A stretch of DNA of 44,166 bases from Treponema sp. (GTDB lineage: Bacteria > Spirochaetota > Spirochaetia > Treponematales > Breznakiellaceae): NCBI GenBank assembly GCA_009784995.1, contig WQXE01000001.1, positions 1-44,166 of the forward strand, read 5' to 3'. Both the position numbers and the translations under genes were made by a program. Shown here in pieces: positions 30,678-40,547 of the stretch; the first letter of the stretch is position 1, and every line of letters starts with the position of its first letter. Under the pieces are notes generated by a model. It was not told the origin of the DNA. It searched no databases and saw only the letters and a program-made list of their open reading frames with translations.

Positions 30678-32028
30678 AGCGGTTAAAATCTTCGATTGCC
30701 GCGTTAATTCTTGGCATCCATGATTCAATGTGCTGAGCCGGATTTACAGTTCCTGTTCCGTCAGCTCTGAAGTCGTTGATGAAATCATCAAACGGATAAC
30801 CTGGAACTAATTGGAAACCTTTTAATGTAAGATACTGTGAGTCTCTTGACATTACAACAGTTTCTGTTACGTCGCGGAGGTTTCTGGATGCCCAGTAGTG
30901 TCCCTGTAACCAGTCTGTTGTAACAGGTGTAAACCAGGATTCCATAGCGTTCATAATAACATTAACTTCTGCTGGTGAATAAAAGTTAGGAATTACATAA
31001 ACGTTATTGTTGGCGCCAATGCGGAGTTTCGATGAGTTAGGACCTCTTGGAGGAAGAACGTATCCACCTTCAAAGTTGTCGTTCATCTGACCTTTTCTCC
31101 ATTCAGGATCAAATGTCATAGCTGTTCTGCCATCGGAGTAAGCTGACCAGTTCCAGCCCCAGTCATAAGTAGGCTGTGTGGCGACAAGTCTTTCTCTGAT
31201 TAATGTGTTATAGAATTCTAAAGCCTGAATTACAGCAGGTGAGTTAACATTGCTAATCGCTCTACCCTGAGCGTCAAATGTAACGAGATTTCCGCCATTT
31301 CCCCATACTAAACCCATGATAAATTCGCGAGCGTCGTCAATAGGAAGAGCGTAAGTATCGATAACGCCGTTACCTGATCTGTCTCTTGTTAATTTTCTGC
31401 AAACATCAAGGAAAGTATCCCATGTCCAGTTATTGCTTGCCTGTAAATCATAAAGATATTCCGCGCTTAAACCAACTTCAACAAGGTGCTGAGGATTAAA
31501 GTACAACATCGCTGTTCCCCAACCATCGTTTGGAAGACCAAACTGAAAACCGTATTGTTTTCCACCGAATGTCATAAAGTCCTGTACAAGACCATCATAC
31601 ATAGGTCTTACACCGGCGACAGGTTCACGGTTGTTTAAGTTAGCTCTTGAATCGCTTACAGGATATAAAAGTCCCTGTTTGAACAATGTCATCGCCATAG
31701 CGGAAGAAACTTCATAAACACTGATTGTTTTGTCGTTTGACATAATATGGCTTGCTACTAACGGAAGGTAATTATCATAATCTGATAATTCAAATACTTC
31801 CATTTTGAATCCTTCTCTCGCGAGAAGAGCTCTTCTCATTTCAAGTTCCTGTTCTTCACCTTCGTTTCTTGGTTCATAGGTATCTACATTGTATGTTGAC
31901 CACCATGACGCGATTCTGATGTTCGCGCCTTTAAGACCGTCTCCCGGACATCCTGTAAATACGACTAAACTAAATACAAGGATAAGAGCAAACAGAACTA
32001 ATCCAATTTTTTGACTTGTTTTAAACAT
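30676..32028 (-). CDS. Family 1 sugar ABC transporter solute-binding lipoprotein
   Basis: 450 residues. The signal peptide ends in a lipobox VFTGC (C27), giving a membrane-anchored lipoprotein. The mature part has the family-1 binding-protein pattern: NIRIASWWSTY, a helical LPLVASHIMSND, YGFQFGLPNDGWGTAMLYFN, NNWTWDTFLDVCRKLT, TAMTFDPEW. A calcium-loop-like DRSGNGVIDTYAL occurs near residue 220. Several Trp residues (WGWNWSAY) are typical of sugar-stacking sites. A strong Shine-Dalgarno (GGAGG, 6 nt) and flanking hairpins fit high expression. The two permease genes 32101-34069 lie directly upstream in the same operon. Ligand is presumably the oligosaccharide degraded by GH130 and GH3. Confidence 0.92.
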   Translation of the reverse strand: MFKTSQKIGLVLFALILVFSLVVFTGCPGDGLKGANIRIASWWSTYNVDTYEPRNEGEEQELEMRRALLAREGFKMEVFELSDYDNYLPLVASHIMSNDKTISVYEVSSAMAMTLFKQGLLYPVSDSRANLNNREPVAGVRPMYDGLVQDFMTFGGKQYGFQFGLPNDGWGTAMLYFNPQHLVEVGLSAEYLYDLQASNNWTWDTFLDVCRKLTRDRSGNGVIDTYALPIDDAREFIMGLVWGNGGNLVTFDAQGRAISNVNSPAVIQALEFYNTLIRERLVATQPTYDWGWNWSAYSDGRTAMTFDPEWRKGQMNDNFEGGYVLPPRGPNSSKLRIGANNNVYVIPNFYSPAEVNVIMNAMESWFTPVTTDWLQGHYWASRNLRDVTETVVMSRDSQYLTLKGFQLVPGYPFDDFINDFRADGTGTVNPAQHIESWMPRINAAIEDFNR

Positions 32029-32066
32029 GTCATTCCTCCATAAAAAAAATATTTTTTTTATCTCAA

Positions 32067-32081
32067 ACGGTAAACTACCGT
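32067..32081. repeat. Small hairpin between permease and binding-protein genes
   Basis: ACGGTA / TACCGT with a 3-nt loop lies in the 72-nt gap. On the minus strand it is followed by A- and T-runs that can pair with each other, then the Shine-Dalgarno. It may be an mRNA processing or stability site that lets the binding protein be made in excess. Confidence 0.45.
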
Positions 32082-32100
32082 GTTGAAACCTAATTTGGTA

Positions 32101-33093
32101 TTACATTTTAATACCGGTCTGACTTAACGATTCTACGAATGTTCTTTGCGCTACCAAATAAAGCAATATAAGCGGTACAAGGAAAACTAAAGTTCCTGTC
32201 GCTACGACTGCCTGAACATATCCAACTGGGGGCTGCGCCATAATTCCGCCTCCTCCCGCTCCTACAGCGTTAACTCCCGCCCAATAACGGAAAAAACTTT
32301 CTGTAAGTCTTGAAATGGCGATAGGCATCATGTTATATCCCCTAAGGAATAATGTTGAAAAAATGGAATCTGTCCATTGCCATACAAACGAAAACAGGAA
32401 ACAGGATGTTAACATCGGCATAGCGTCCGGAAGCATTATACGTCCGAATGTATAAAACCTTCCGCATCCGTCTACATAAGCCGCTTCTTCAAGTTCTTTT
32501 GGCACACCCCTGAAATACTGCCTTAAAAGGAAGATGTAAAGACCGCTTTTTAAACCCATAGCGGTCGCGGAAAGAAGGAAGTAACCTGTTAAGGTACCCA
32601 AAAGATTTATCGGTTCTCCTGTTATCAATTTAAAAATCCCGAATACATCAAAAAACTGAAAATTCAAATAAAGCGAAGATAAAATTGTCTGAGGTGGAAC
32701 AATGATGATTAAAAATACGCACATGAATAAAATGCTTTTACCGGGGAACTTATAACGCGCGAAACCGTAAGCCGCCATTGTACAAGCCGCGACCTGTAAA
32801 AGGGCGCTGATTACAATTATTATTGTTGATTGAATTAACGTGGGCCAGTACCTCATCAGGTTCATGGCTATTTTATAATTGTCTGTGGAAAAGTTACGGG
32901 GAATACTTACAACGCTCGCGTCGTAAAGGTCATGTTCTTCCATAAAACTTACGGAAACTTTATCCAAAAGCGGCTGTAAAATTAGGAAACAAAAACCAAA
33001 AATAAGAATGGCGCGAAATATTTTGTAGGTTACATCCGTAACCCTGTTTCTGAGAATGAACATTGCCTGAGAGTTTACTTCTTTTTTAATCAT
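32101..33093 (-). CDS. Carbohydrate ABC transporter permease (MalG/CUT1 type)
   Basis: 330 residues with six hydrophobic helices and an unusually long N-terminus (VNSQAMFILRNRVTDVTYK). The EAA loop, which docks onto the ATPase, reads LEEAAYVDGCGRFYTFGRIM, followed by LP. The C-terminus TFVESLSQTGIKM is typical of MalG-like subunits. The start overlaps the end of the MalF-like gene by 8 nt, so the two subunits are coupled. A glycine-rich, proline-containing loop near residue 275 (NAVGAGGGGIMAQPP) is longer than usual. No ATPase gene is adjacent. Confidence 0.93.
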   Translation of the reverse strand: MIKKEVNSQAMFILRNRVTDVTYKIFRAILIFGFCFLILQPLLDKVSVSFMEEHDLYDASVVSIPRNFSTDNYKIAMNLMRYWPTLIQSTIIIVISALLQVAACTMAAYGFARYKFPGKSILFMCVFLIIIVPPQTILSSLYLNFQFFDVFGIFKLITGEPINLLGTLTGYFLLSATAMGLKSGLYIFLLRQYFRGVPKELEEAAYVDGCGRFYTFGRIMLPDAMPMLTSCFLFSFVWQWTDSIFSTLFLRGYNMMPIAISRLTESFFRYWAGVNAVGAGGGGIMAQPPVGYVQAVVATGTLVFLVPLILLYLVAQRTFVESLSQTGIKM

Positions 33094-34069
33094 AATAGTA
33101 AACCTTCTTGGAAACGAGCCCCATTGCCACCCCTATAACAATTATAACGATCAAGAAATAGAACCACGCCAGAGCCGACGAATATCCGAAATCGAGGTTC
33201 TGGAACAAGACGGTGGATATTTTCTCCATAACCCTGTTATCTGTCCTTAAGAAGAAGTCTACCACAGAATATACTATATTGACAAGTATTAACGAGCTTA
33301 CCATAGGGAAAGTTATTTTCCAGAAACATTCCCAGCTTGTAGCTCCCTCGATTTTAGCGGCTTCAAACATGCTTGGCGGTATGGTTTGCAAAGCCGAAAG
33401 GAAGATAATTATCTGAATACCGGAAGCCATAGCGATAGTATAAATCTGATTAACTACCTGGAAAATATATTTCATGAAACCGGCGGCAGCGCCTTCAACT
33501 GCTATTATTTCTTCCAAAACCCCGGTTATCGAGGCTTTCATCTGGTTAGAATCCTTAATAGATTGGGCGATACTCTGCATAAGAGCGTTATTTGTCTCTA
33601 ACCCGACCAAAACTCCCGAAGATAAAATTACAGGAAGGAAGAAAATCGCCCTGACTAAGGCTCTTCCTTTAAACTCCTGGTTTAATAAAAGCGCTATAAA
33701 AAGACTGAAAATAATGATTGCCGGAACAACAAGTACCATACGGATAAGTTCTTCCACAAGCAAACGGGTAAATTCGGGGTCTATTGTAAGAGCTCTTTCA
33801 AGGTTTCCAAAAGCGACAAATTCAAGGGAAAAAGCTTTTTCAACAAGATCTATACTAACCCTGCTGAAAATCATCCTAAAGGATTCAAAGATTGGAATAA
33901 GCATAAAAAAGATAAAACCAATAACAAACGGAAGAATAAATAAATACCCGGCGCGGGCGTTTTTACCTTCCAGTGTAAGGCAAAGTTTATCATTTTTAAC
34001 CCAAAGATATTTAGGCAAAGCTTTTGATAAAAAACCATCAATTGTGTCTTTAATATTTTTAAGTTTCAT
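33086..34069 (-). CDS. Carbohydrate ABC transporter permease (MalF/CUT1 type)
   Basis: 327 residues with six hydrophobic helices. The N-terminal cytoplasmic part (SKALPKYLWVKNDK) precedes the first helix (GYLFILPFVIGFIFFMLIPI). An extended periplasmic loop (about 150-215) lies between helices 3 and 4. The EAA loop reads FEAAKIEGATSWECFWKIT, followed by FP. The start codon shares one base with the stop of the DUF5696-like gene (TAATG), with GGGGG as Shine-Dalgarno. It forms the channel with the MalG-like product. Confidence in family is high; substrate is unknown. Confidence 0.93.
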   Translation of the reverse strand: MKLKNIKDTIDGFLSKALPKYLWVKNDKLCLTLEGKNARAGYLFILPFVIGFIFFMLIPIFESFRMIFSRVSIDLVEKAFSLEFVAFGNLERALTIDPEFTRLLVEELIRMVLVVPAIIIFSLFIALLLNQEFKGRALVRAIFFLPVILSSGVLVGLETNNALMQSIAQSIKDSNQMKASITGVLEEIIAVEGAAAGFMKYIFQVVNQIYTIAMASGIQIIIFLSALQTIPPSMFEAAKIEGATSWECFWKITFPMVSSLILVNIVYSVVDFFLRTDNRVMEKISTVLFQNLDFGYSSALAWFYFLIVIIVIGVAMGLVSKKVYYYD

Positions 34070-36600
34070 TAATTCCCCCGCCTTAATACAACATAATTAT
34101 TGGCGCCAACATACCTGCCGCTGTAATTAATTCCCGTACCGGACACGTTTACAGCGACTCTTGTTCCGTCTTCGTATTCGGTAATTGTAGAACCTTCCGA
34201 TACAATTGTATGGTTTACAATCGCCTGATTATAAAGATGTCCAAAATCAGCGTTAAAACGTTTGTAAAGAGCGTCCGCGTCTTTAACCCATTTATGATAA
34301 ACATTGGCGTAAAATTGTCTGAACTTTGTTTCCTGTAAAACCGAAGTATCTTCTGTCATAAAGCTGAAGTACAACCCCGCTCCGCTTTCTACTGTTTTTA
34401 ATAAATGCCTTGTATAATCTTCCGCGAGGTTTATCGCCTTTCCTGTAAAAGGAACCAAACCGTGTAAAACCATCGGATAAAATGGAATGGAAACATCTGT
34501 TATTCCAAAGTGCTGGCAATCAAGCGGCATATCCACGATAAAATCGGCGAAAGGAGCCGCGAAAGCGTGACCCGCAAGCAGCATAATGCCTGTATTTCCT
34601 CTTGTAAGCTGAGCCAATTTTTCCTGTCTCATTACTTTAGAACCTTCGCGGCTTACATGTTGTCTTTCATTGTAGTCCCCGGCGAGCCTTGAACCTATGT
34701 TCCTGAACGCGATATTATCGAGTCCAAAACCTGACGATTTTTCTACAAAATTGTCGATCATCGACATCATGGTATCAGGGCGCGCTACATAACTTAGTTT
34801 ACCCCATCTGGTTCGCTCTCCAAACCATACAAAACTAAAAGGATATCTTTCTATTCTTCTGCGGTCTATCGAACGAGAAGCGTCATTGTATAAACTAAAA
34901 CCGTCAAAAGGTCTTGTATCCCTCATAAAAAAGAAATCAACTTCCGGGTAAAGGTTAAAGTTTTTTTGATTCGCGGTATTTACAAGGTTTTCAAAATCTT
35001 TTTTGCTTCCAAGTTCTCTTATCAGTTTGATTTTGCTTGGAACTGAATGTTCTACGCTATAATTAAACCATCCGTTTAATTTTACATTTACATTTTTCCA
35101 TCCAAAATTAGCGAAATCGTTTATCATATCCGCGGCTTCTTTATAGGAAGTAAGCCTTAAAGGAAGATCAAAAGGAATCCCCGCGCGATGCTGTGTTTTA
35201 TTTACAGCTCCGGGGATTTCTACGGCTATCGCCACCGCGCCGTCATTTCTTTTTCCAAGCGTAGGATATTTATTTAAAAGGTATTCGCGGTATTCTTTTG
35301 CCATACCAACATAACCTTCTTCTTTGCAAAGTATGTAACGAATAGTTATTCTTTCACCTTCGGGAAGTGATCTTTCATATTGATAAACATCGCGCTGGGA
35401 CCTTCCGGAAATGTTCATAATTTCGCTGTGTACCATTGTAAAACGCGGATACACATAATTATAGGAACTTGTAGGACTGGAAACATCGGCTCGCACACTC
35501 GCGTAAGAAGAACCATTTTCTATTACAGCTAAAATGGCGTTTCCATTTCTTTGAATGCCGTATATGGGCATGGGAGAGCGGTTATCGGAAACAATTTCTT
35601 TTCTTACCCTGGCTTCGTCCCATCCGTATACTACACTGTTAAAAAATTGCTGGTTATGTTTTCCGTTATTAAAATAAATTAAAGAACCCGCTCCGTCCGG
35701 AACCAAAACATAACCTTCGTCTTCCAGATAACCCGCTCCAAAATAAGGCATTACAGATAAAGTTGTAATTGGGAATTCCGCGCGATACGCGATTTTCTCA
35801 AAAGGTATATCCAGTACTAGCGACCTTCCTTCCAGTGTATAACGTAATGTTATATTAAACGAAGGTCTTTCGTTTCTCGCGAGAGTAGGATACATGGAAA
35901 TATCGGTAAGGTATTCATCATAAGTATAACCGGCATTAGAAAAGTAATTTTCAAATTCCGCTTTTTGATATTCATGTACCTCGTCGCGTAACGCGTAAAT
36001 ATTGGTTCTTGTAAGATTGGGATACTTCGCCAAAAGTTCATCCCTGTCATCATTTCTTCTTAAATTATTTAAATCATAAAGACGGTAACCGGAGTTTAAA
36101 AGACTCTGTTCGATCATTGACATTTTGCCCATGAAATATAACATTCTTTCTTCCGTAACCGCGGGCGGAATAATATAAGTGCGTTCTATATTACCGACTG
36201 TATAATTAACTTCCAGACCGCCGTTTACGATATCGTATTCATAAACGCCAAGACTTATACTTTGCTCACCGGAATACTGGAACATTCCAATCCCGTAAAC
36301 GTTGGCGTATTCCAAAGCGAATACGGATTCCTGCATGTATCTTGTAACGGGAGCCGCTCTAGGATCGATTTCCTCGGGGTTTGATCTCCACTGCGCTCCT
36401 GTTTCTTTACAGGTTAAAATAATCCCTGTGGTTTCAGGCAAAAATCGCATAAGAAGATACTGGTTTTCCAGAATAACTTCGTCGGTATTGCCGTCCCATT
36501 CATAAATAATAATATTTTTCGCGCCGGAGGGCCTGCCGCCGCAAGAGATTACCGCGATCGAGATAATTAAAGCTAAAAGAAGCCAAGTAACTTTTTTCAC
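34069..36600 (-). CDS. Large surface lipoprotein, DUF5696-like
   Basis: 843 residues with a lipoprotein signal (lipobox VISC, C20). The N-terminal third is beta-rich and resembles a sugar-processing sandwich (ENQYLLMRFLPETTGIILT; IVNGGLEVNYTVGNI). The second half looks like a TIM-barrel-type enzyme domain: LTSYKEAADMINDFANFG, VNVKLNGWFNYS, NLYPEVDFFFMRDTRP, GLDNIAFRNIGSRL, TGIMLLAGHAFAAPFADF. From memory this matches DUF5696, found beside sugar ABC importers and Yip1 proteins in Gram-positive bacteria. Catalytic activity is not established. Acidic residues in the barrel strands would permit a glycosidase function, but this is inference. It sits between Yip1 and the second permease pair. Confidence 0.75.
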   Translation of the reverse strand: MKKVTWLLLALIISIAVISCGGRPSGAKNIIIYEWDGNTDEVILENQYLLMRFLPETTGIILTCKETGAQWRSNPEEIDPRAAPVTRYMQESVFALEYANVYGIGMFQYSGEQSISLGVYEYDIVNGGLEVNYTVGNIERTYIIPPAVTEERMLYFMGKMSMIEQSLLNSGYRLYDLNNLRRNDDRDELLAKYPNLTRTNIYALRDEVHEYQKAEFENYFSNAGYTYDEYLTDISMYPTLARNERPSFNITLRYTLEGRSLVLDIPFEKIAYRAEFPITTLSVMPYFGAGYLEDEGYVLVPDGAGSLIYFNNGKHNQQFFNSVVYGWDEARVRKEIVSDNRSPMPIYGIQRNGNAILAVIENGSSYASVRADVSSPTSSYNYVYPRFTMVHSEIMNISGRSQRDVYQYERSLPEGERITIRYILCKEEGYVGMAKEYREYLLNKYPTLGKRNDGAVAIAVEIPGAVNKTQHRAGIPFDLPLRLTSYKEAADMINDFANFGWKNVNVKLNGWFNYSVEHSVPSKIKLIRELGSKKDFENLVNTANQKNFNLYPEVDFFFMRDTRPFDGFSLYNDASRSIDRRRIERYPFSFVWFGERTRWGKLSYVARPDTMMSMIDNFVEKSSGFGLDNIAFRNIGSRLAGDYNERQHVSREGSKVMRQEKLAQLTRGNTGIMLLAGHAFAAPFADFIVDMPLDCQHFGITDVSIPFYPMVLHGLVPFTGKAINLAEDYTRHLLKTVESGAGLYFSFMTEDTSVLQETKFRQFYANVYHKWVKDADALYKRFNADFGHLYNQAIVNHTIVSEGSTITEYEDGTRVAVNVSGTGINYSGRYVGANNYVVLRRGN

Positions 36601-36609
36601 CGCTTCCCC

Positions 36610-37266
36610 CTATATAAACCTGAATAGTAATTCTCTGTACAGCGATAAAAAGTAAGCTATTGTATCGCTGATCAAACTAAAGAAAACAACAAAAACAAAC
36701 ACCATAATTCCCATTCCAATAATCGTAAGAAGGCTGGATAAAATGGTCTTTCCCATACTGTAATCGTGTATCATCATCATGCCGACTAAAATTAACACAC
36801 CAGTCCAGGCGATTGAAAATACCGATAAAAACCAGTAAACAGCACCTTCCTCAAATGTAATAACCTGGCTTAGAATAATCATTATTGTGTTAATAAAAAT
36901 GGAAGGAACAAGAGCGTAACCTACAGCCATGTAGATGTCCCTCATTCTTCCTTTGCCGTCCATAAGTGTTGTAAGACCCCAGTTAGCGACTACCCAAAGG
37001 AAAATTGGAAGCAATATACGCATAAGAACAATAAGAGCGTTAAAGTTTTCCATGTTAATTCGCACAAACATAAAACTTGTAAGTGTTATGCGCAATATTT
37101 CCACAAGTACGGAAGCGAAAACAAAAATATTGGCGGCGGCAAGAGAGCCTCTTTTTTCATTGGTTAAATCCCAAAAACCATCAAAGGGATGGGTGCAAAC
37201 ATGCAATGAATATTTCATGGTTTTGCCCAGGTGCTGCCACCAGGTTTTATCGGTTAAATACTTCAT
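36610..37266 (-). CDS. Yip1-family integral membrane protein
   Basis: 218 residues with five or six hydrophobic helices after a soluble N-terminal amphipathic stretch (KYSLHVCTHPFDGFWDLTNE). The HPFDGFWDLTNEKRGS signature is the mark of bacterial Yip1-domain proteins found beside DUF5696 genes. The Yip1 fold in eukaryotes acts in membrane traffic; the bacterial role is unknown. Here it overlaps the NHL/TPR gene by 4 nt and is followed after 9 nt by the DUF5696-like lipoprotein. It could be a membrane scaffold for the neighbouring lipoprotein and NHL protein. Confidence 0.85.
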   Translation of the reverse strand: MKYLTDKTWWQHLGKTMKYSLHVCTHPFDGFWDLTNEKRGSLAAANIFVFASVLVEILRITLTSFMFVRINMENFNALIVLMRILLPIFLWVVANWGLTTLMDGKGRMRDIYMAVGYALVPSIFINTIMIILSQVITFEEGAVYWFLSVFSIAWTGVLILVGMMMIHDYSMGKTILSSLLTIIGMGIMVFVFVVFFSLISDTIAYFLSLYRELLFRFI

Positions 37267-38732
37267 GCGTCTCTGATCTCCTTAACAAGTTTGATAGAGT
37301 ATTTAATAGCGGTGGGAACCAGAACAACCAAAGCGACTATTAAAAGAATTTTCCAAAGGTTGTCTTCCATCCATTGTTTGCGATATAACTGGAACGCTTT
37401 ACCGTAACCTTCGCGGAAATGTTTAAGTTTGTAATATTCCATCGCTTTTCGATATTGACCCTGACGCAATGCCGCTCTTCCAATTCCGATATACGCGAGG
37501 TCGTAGTTTCCGTTCATTTTTAAAACTTCTTCCCATATAACAGCTGAAGATTCATAACGTCCCGCTCTATATTCATTTAACGCGTCGTTAATTTTTTGAC
37601 CATAAGAAGTTAAATCAAAACGGGTAACGGCGGCTGTTCTTGAATCCAGTGTGTAAAGAGCGGTTCCCATTCTGTCTATGGCTACAGGTATCTGAAAATA
37701 TCCTTCCTTGTTACCAAGACTTCCAAAAGCGTATAAAAGATTGCCCTGGAAATCATACATAAAAATACGTCCGCGGGCGCTGTCAAAACAGGCGTAGGAG
37801 TCGTTGTCAAAAGCGACAACGTCTACAAATCTTGAAGGTCCTGATACTCCCGCCGCGTCTCCAAAAACTAAATCGCCTACAGGGTTTTCGTATCCATTAC
37901 GGATTAAAATATCCTGCCCCATAGCGTTTAAGCGGCGTACGGGATCTGTTGGAACATCTCCCCAGGCTGCCATAGTCGCGTTTGTAGCGTAAATAAAACC
38001 GTCTTTATCAAGGGCTATATTATTGTATTCTGTGGGGATAAAAAGGTTCATTCTTTCTCTTTGCGCCTGTGTGGCGAATAATCTCCAAATATAATCGACT
38101 ATGCTAAAAGTTACTTTATTCGCTCCCATGTAACCGGTAAAATCACCCCTATTGTCAAACTCCATTAAACCTTTGTTAACGTTTCTTACCTGAACGAATA
38201 TCCTGTTGGCGAAATCGACAACAAGTTTTAAAGGATGAAACTCGACAAACTCATCGATACTTTCATCATCTGGTCTTGTAATTGTAAAGATATGATTCCA
38301 TTCGCTGTCCAGTTTCAGGATACGTCTGTTATTTGTATCCGCGATATAAATGTAGTTGCTTCTGCACTGGAAAAGATCCGAAGGATACGCAAGGTTTGAT
38401 TCCTCACCGTCTATCAAAACAGATGTAATTACCCGCTCTACAGTATGTTCGCCGTTTGGCTGTAACTCAAGCACAACTACTCTATTGTTGCCGGAGTCGC
38501 AGACAAATACTCGGTTCTCTCTGATAAAAAGACCCTGTGGATCCCTGAAATGCCCAATCCCTAAAGATGAACCCAGGATAAAATCCGTTACTCGATACGC
38601 GTCGGGAGAGGCGACTTGTTCCTCCCAAAAATCATAATTATATGTGTAGTTGGTCGGCTCCGCGTACAAAAGAAAAAAGAAAAAAGAAAAAAGAAGAGAG
38701 AAAAGAAAAACAACTTTCAACTTTTTATTCAT
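37263..38732 (-). CDS. NHL-repeat and TPR membrane protein
   Basis: 489 residues. A signal peptide (to about AEP at 26) precedes an extracytoplasmic beta-propeller of NHL repeats (about 60-375) with typical elements: HFRDPQGLFIRENRVFVCD, NRVVVLEL, AYPSDLFQC, IYIADTNNRRILKLD and DSRTAAVTRFDL. A TPR-like helical stretch (about 385-450) has EYRAGRYESSAVIWEEVLKM and GRAALRQGQYRKAMEYYKLK. A C-terminal membrane helix (about 460-482) anchors it. NHL propellers bind proteins, RNA or carbohydrates; TPRs bind proteins. GGAG 6 nt upstream supports the start. It is 3 nt from the MalG-like gene and coupled to Yip1. Confidence 0.87.
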   Translation of the reverse strand: MNKKLKVVFLFSLLFSFFFFLLYAEPTNYTYNYDFWEEQVASPDAYRVTDFILGSSLGIGHFRDPQGLFIRENRVFVCDSGNNRVVVLELQPNGEHTVERVITSVLIDGEESNLAYPSDLFQCRSNYIYIADTNNRRILKLDSEWNHIFTITRPDDESIDEFVEFHPLKLVVDFANRIFVQVRNVNKGLMEFDNRGDFTGYMGANKVTFSIVDYIWRLFATQAQRERMNLFIPTEYNNIALDKDGFIYATNATMAAWGDVPTDPVRRLNAMGQDILIRNGYENPVGDLVFGDAAGVSGPSRFVDVVAFDNDSYACFDSARGRIFMYDFQGNLLYAFGSLGNKEGYFQIPVAIDRMGTALYTLDSRTAAVTRFDLTSYGQKINDALNEYRAGRYESSAVIWEEVLKMNGNYDLAYIGIGRAALRQGQYRKAMEYYKLKHFREGYGKAFQLYRKQWMEDNLWKILLIVALVVLVPTAIKYSIKLVKEIRDA

Positions 38733-38735
38733 TGT

Positions 38736-39605
38736 TTACTCCTTTATCCCCGAACTTGCCATTGTCTGAAGAACGTTACTTTGAGCCAAAATAAAACATA
38801 TTAATGGAACAATCATGACAAAAAGCCCAACAGCGGCTCCTACGCCCGCTCGCGCTACACCGGTTGTGATAATCTGCGAAAGAGCGTAAGGAAGTGTTTT
38901 TAATTCTTCAGAATAAATAAAGTTTGACGCTCTAGCGTTCCATAAAGATTGAACCGAGAAAATCATTACGGTAAGCCACGCGGGTTTAATCATTGGAAGG
39001 ACGATCCAGGCGAAGATGCCCATCTCCTTAGCCCCGTCCACTTTGGCGGCTTCCAATAATGTATCCGGTATTGTATCTATAAATTGCTTTAATAAGAAGA
39101 AACCCATAGGCATAGCGAACGCGGGAACGATGATAGAAAGATATGTATCAACCCAGCCAAGCTGCGCCATAACAAGGTAGTTAGGAATCGCGGTTACATA
39201 ACCGGAGAACATAAGGGTAATAATAACGCCGGAGAAAAATACTTTCGCGCCGGGGAATTTATATTTGCTTACAACAAACGCTCCCATGGCGGCGACGATG
39301 ATAAGACCCGCGGTTCCCGCGACAGTGACAAACAATGTATTAAAAATGTACCTGGAAAAAGTAACCCAGGATTTACTCATGATGATAAAAAGATCCTGGA
39401 AGTTATTCATCGTAGGACGGCGAACAAAAATATTTGGCGGGAAAAGGAAGATTTCGTTTAAAGGTTTAAACGCGTGGTTGATGTTAAAAACAAGCGGGAA
39501 CGCGAAAAACACGCCAAAGATTGTAAGCAGTGTGATAATAAACGCGTCTCCGCCGTAAGAACGGTTAAGTCTTCTTCCGCCAATCAGTTTTTTTATTTTT
39601 TTCAT
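38736..39605 (-). CDS. Carbohydrate ABC transporter permease (MalG/CUT1 type), first importer
   Basis: 289 residues, six helices. The EAA loop reads LEAAKVDGAKEMGIFAWIV, then LP. The C-terminus VLQTMASSGIKE is typical of MalG subunits. Long periplasmic loops after helix 1 (PPNIFVRRPTMNNFQDLF) are normal for the CUT1 group. The start lies 1 nt after the stop of the MalF-like gene, with AGGA inside its last codons. Together with 39607-40539 it makes the channel fed by the 40548-43463 binding protein. Confidence 0.93.
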   Translation of the reverse strand: MKKIKKLIGGRRLNRSYGGDAFIITLLTIFGVFFAFPLVFNINHAFKPLNEIFLFPPNIFVRRPTMNNFQDLFIIMSKSWVTFSRYIFNTLFVTVAGTAGLIIVAAMGAFVVSKYKFPGAKVFFSGVIITLMFSGYVTAIPNYLVMAQLGWVDTYLSIIVPAFAMPMGFFLLKQFIDTIPDTLLEAAKVDGAKEMGIFAWIVLPMIKPAWLTVMIFSVQSLWNARASNFIYSEELKTLPYALSQIITTGVARAGVGAAVGLFVMIVPLICFILAQSNVLQTMASSGIKE

Positions 39606-39606
39606 A

Positions 39607-40539
39607 TCAAGTTCCTACCCGCTTTAGCATTTTTTGAATAACGAAGTTACAGATGATCATTGTAAAGAACAAAATCGTAGCGATAGCCGAGGCGTAACCC
39701 ATTTCAAAACGCAGTGAGCCATAGTCAATAAGATGGTTTACAACCGTATGTACCGCGTAGTCCGTACTTGGGAAACCGGCAAGTACAATGGTAACGTCCG
39801 CTACCCCGAACGATTGCGTTATCGCCATAACAGCTCCGAACATTAACATCCCCTTCATATTGGGAAGAGTAATGTACCACAATTCCTGCCATCGGTTGGA
39901 AATACCGTCTACAAGGCCCGCTTCATAAAGAGTCGGGTCTATAGTAGAAAGACCGGCGATAAACGCGAGGAAGCCCGCTCCCAAACTCATCCATAAAATA
40001 ACAACAAGCATAACGGGCATCATAAACTTGGGATCGGAAAGCCAAAGGATGGGTTCGGATAAAATACCAAGGTTCATTAAAGCGCCGTTAATATAACCGT
40101 AAGCGTCGCCGGAGAAAATTAAAGCCCAAATCATGTAAGCGCCGCCTGAAATTGAAGGCGCGTAAAAAACAAGGGTAACAAAAGCGCGAACATAACGGGG
40201 AAGCTCGTTAATAAACCACGCGAACAAGAATGCCATTATATAACCGATAGGTCCTGTAATCGCCGCCATCAAAAATGTGTTTTTCATGGCGATTAAAAAT
40301 ACATCGTCCGCGAGCAATAGGTTTATGTAGTTACGAAGTCCGATAAACTTTGGCGGCTCCAAAATATTAAAATATGTAAAACTGTAAAAAATTGATATTA
40401 CAAGCGGAGCGACAAAGAACAAAAGAAAAACAATCGCGTAAGGAGCCAGGAAAAGATAACAAACGCGATATTTATAAATTTCGCGCGCCCGCTTTTCGTC
40501 ATTATTTTTTACTTTATCCAAATACCGTACAAGACTCAT
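39607..40539 (-). CDS. Carbohydrate ABC transporter permease (MalF/CUT1 type), first importer
   Basis: 310 residues, six helices beginning FLAPYAIVFLLFFVAPLVIS. The EAA loop reads LYEAGLVDGISNRWQELWYI, followed by TLP. The start has a GGGGGAA Shine-Dalgarno and lies 8 nt after the binding-protein gene. It differs clearly in sequence from the second MalF-like subunit (33086-34069), so the two importers are not a recent duplication. Confidence 0.93.
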   Translation of the reverse strand: MSLVRYLDKVKNNDEKRAREIYKYRVCYLFLAPYAIVFLLFFVAPLVISIFYSFTYFNILEPPKFIGLRNYINLLLADDVFLIAMKNTFLMAAITGPIGYIMAFLFAWFINELPRYVRAFVTLVFYAPSISGGAYMIWALIFSGDAYGYINGALMNLGILSEPILWLSDPKFMMPVMLVVILWMSLGAGFLAFIAGLSTIDPTLYEAGLVDGISNRWQELWYITLPNMKGMLMFGAVMAITQSFGVADVTIVLAGFPSTDYAVHTVVNHLIDYGSLRFEMGYASAIATILFFTMIICNFVIQKMLKRVGT

Positions 40540-40547
40540 TATTCCCC

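Noticed and set aside
33474..34130. Plus-strand open frame of 218 codons across the MalF-like gene
   Set aside because: Antisense to a clear permease; Lys/Ser/Thr-rich composition is what reverse-reading of membrane helices gives; no ribosome site.
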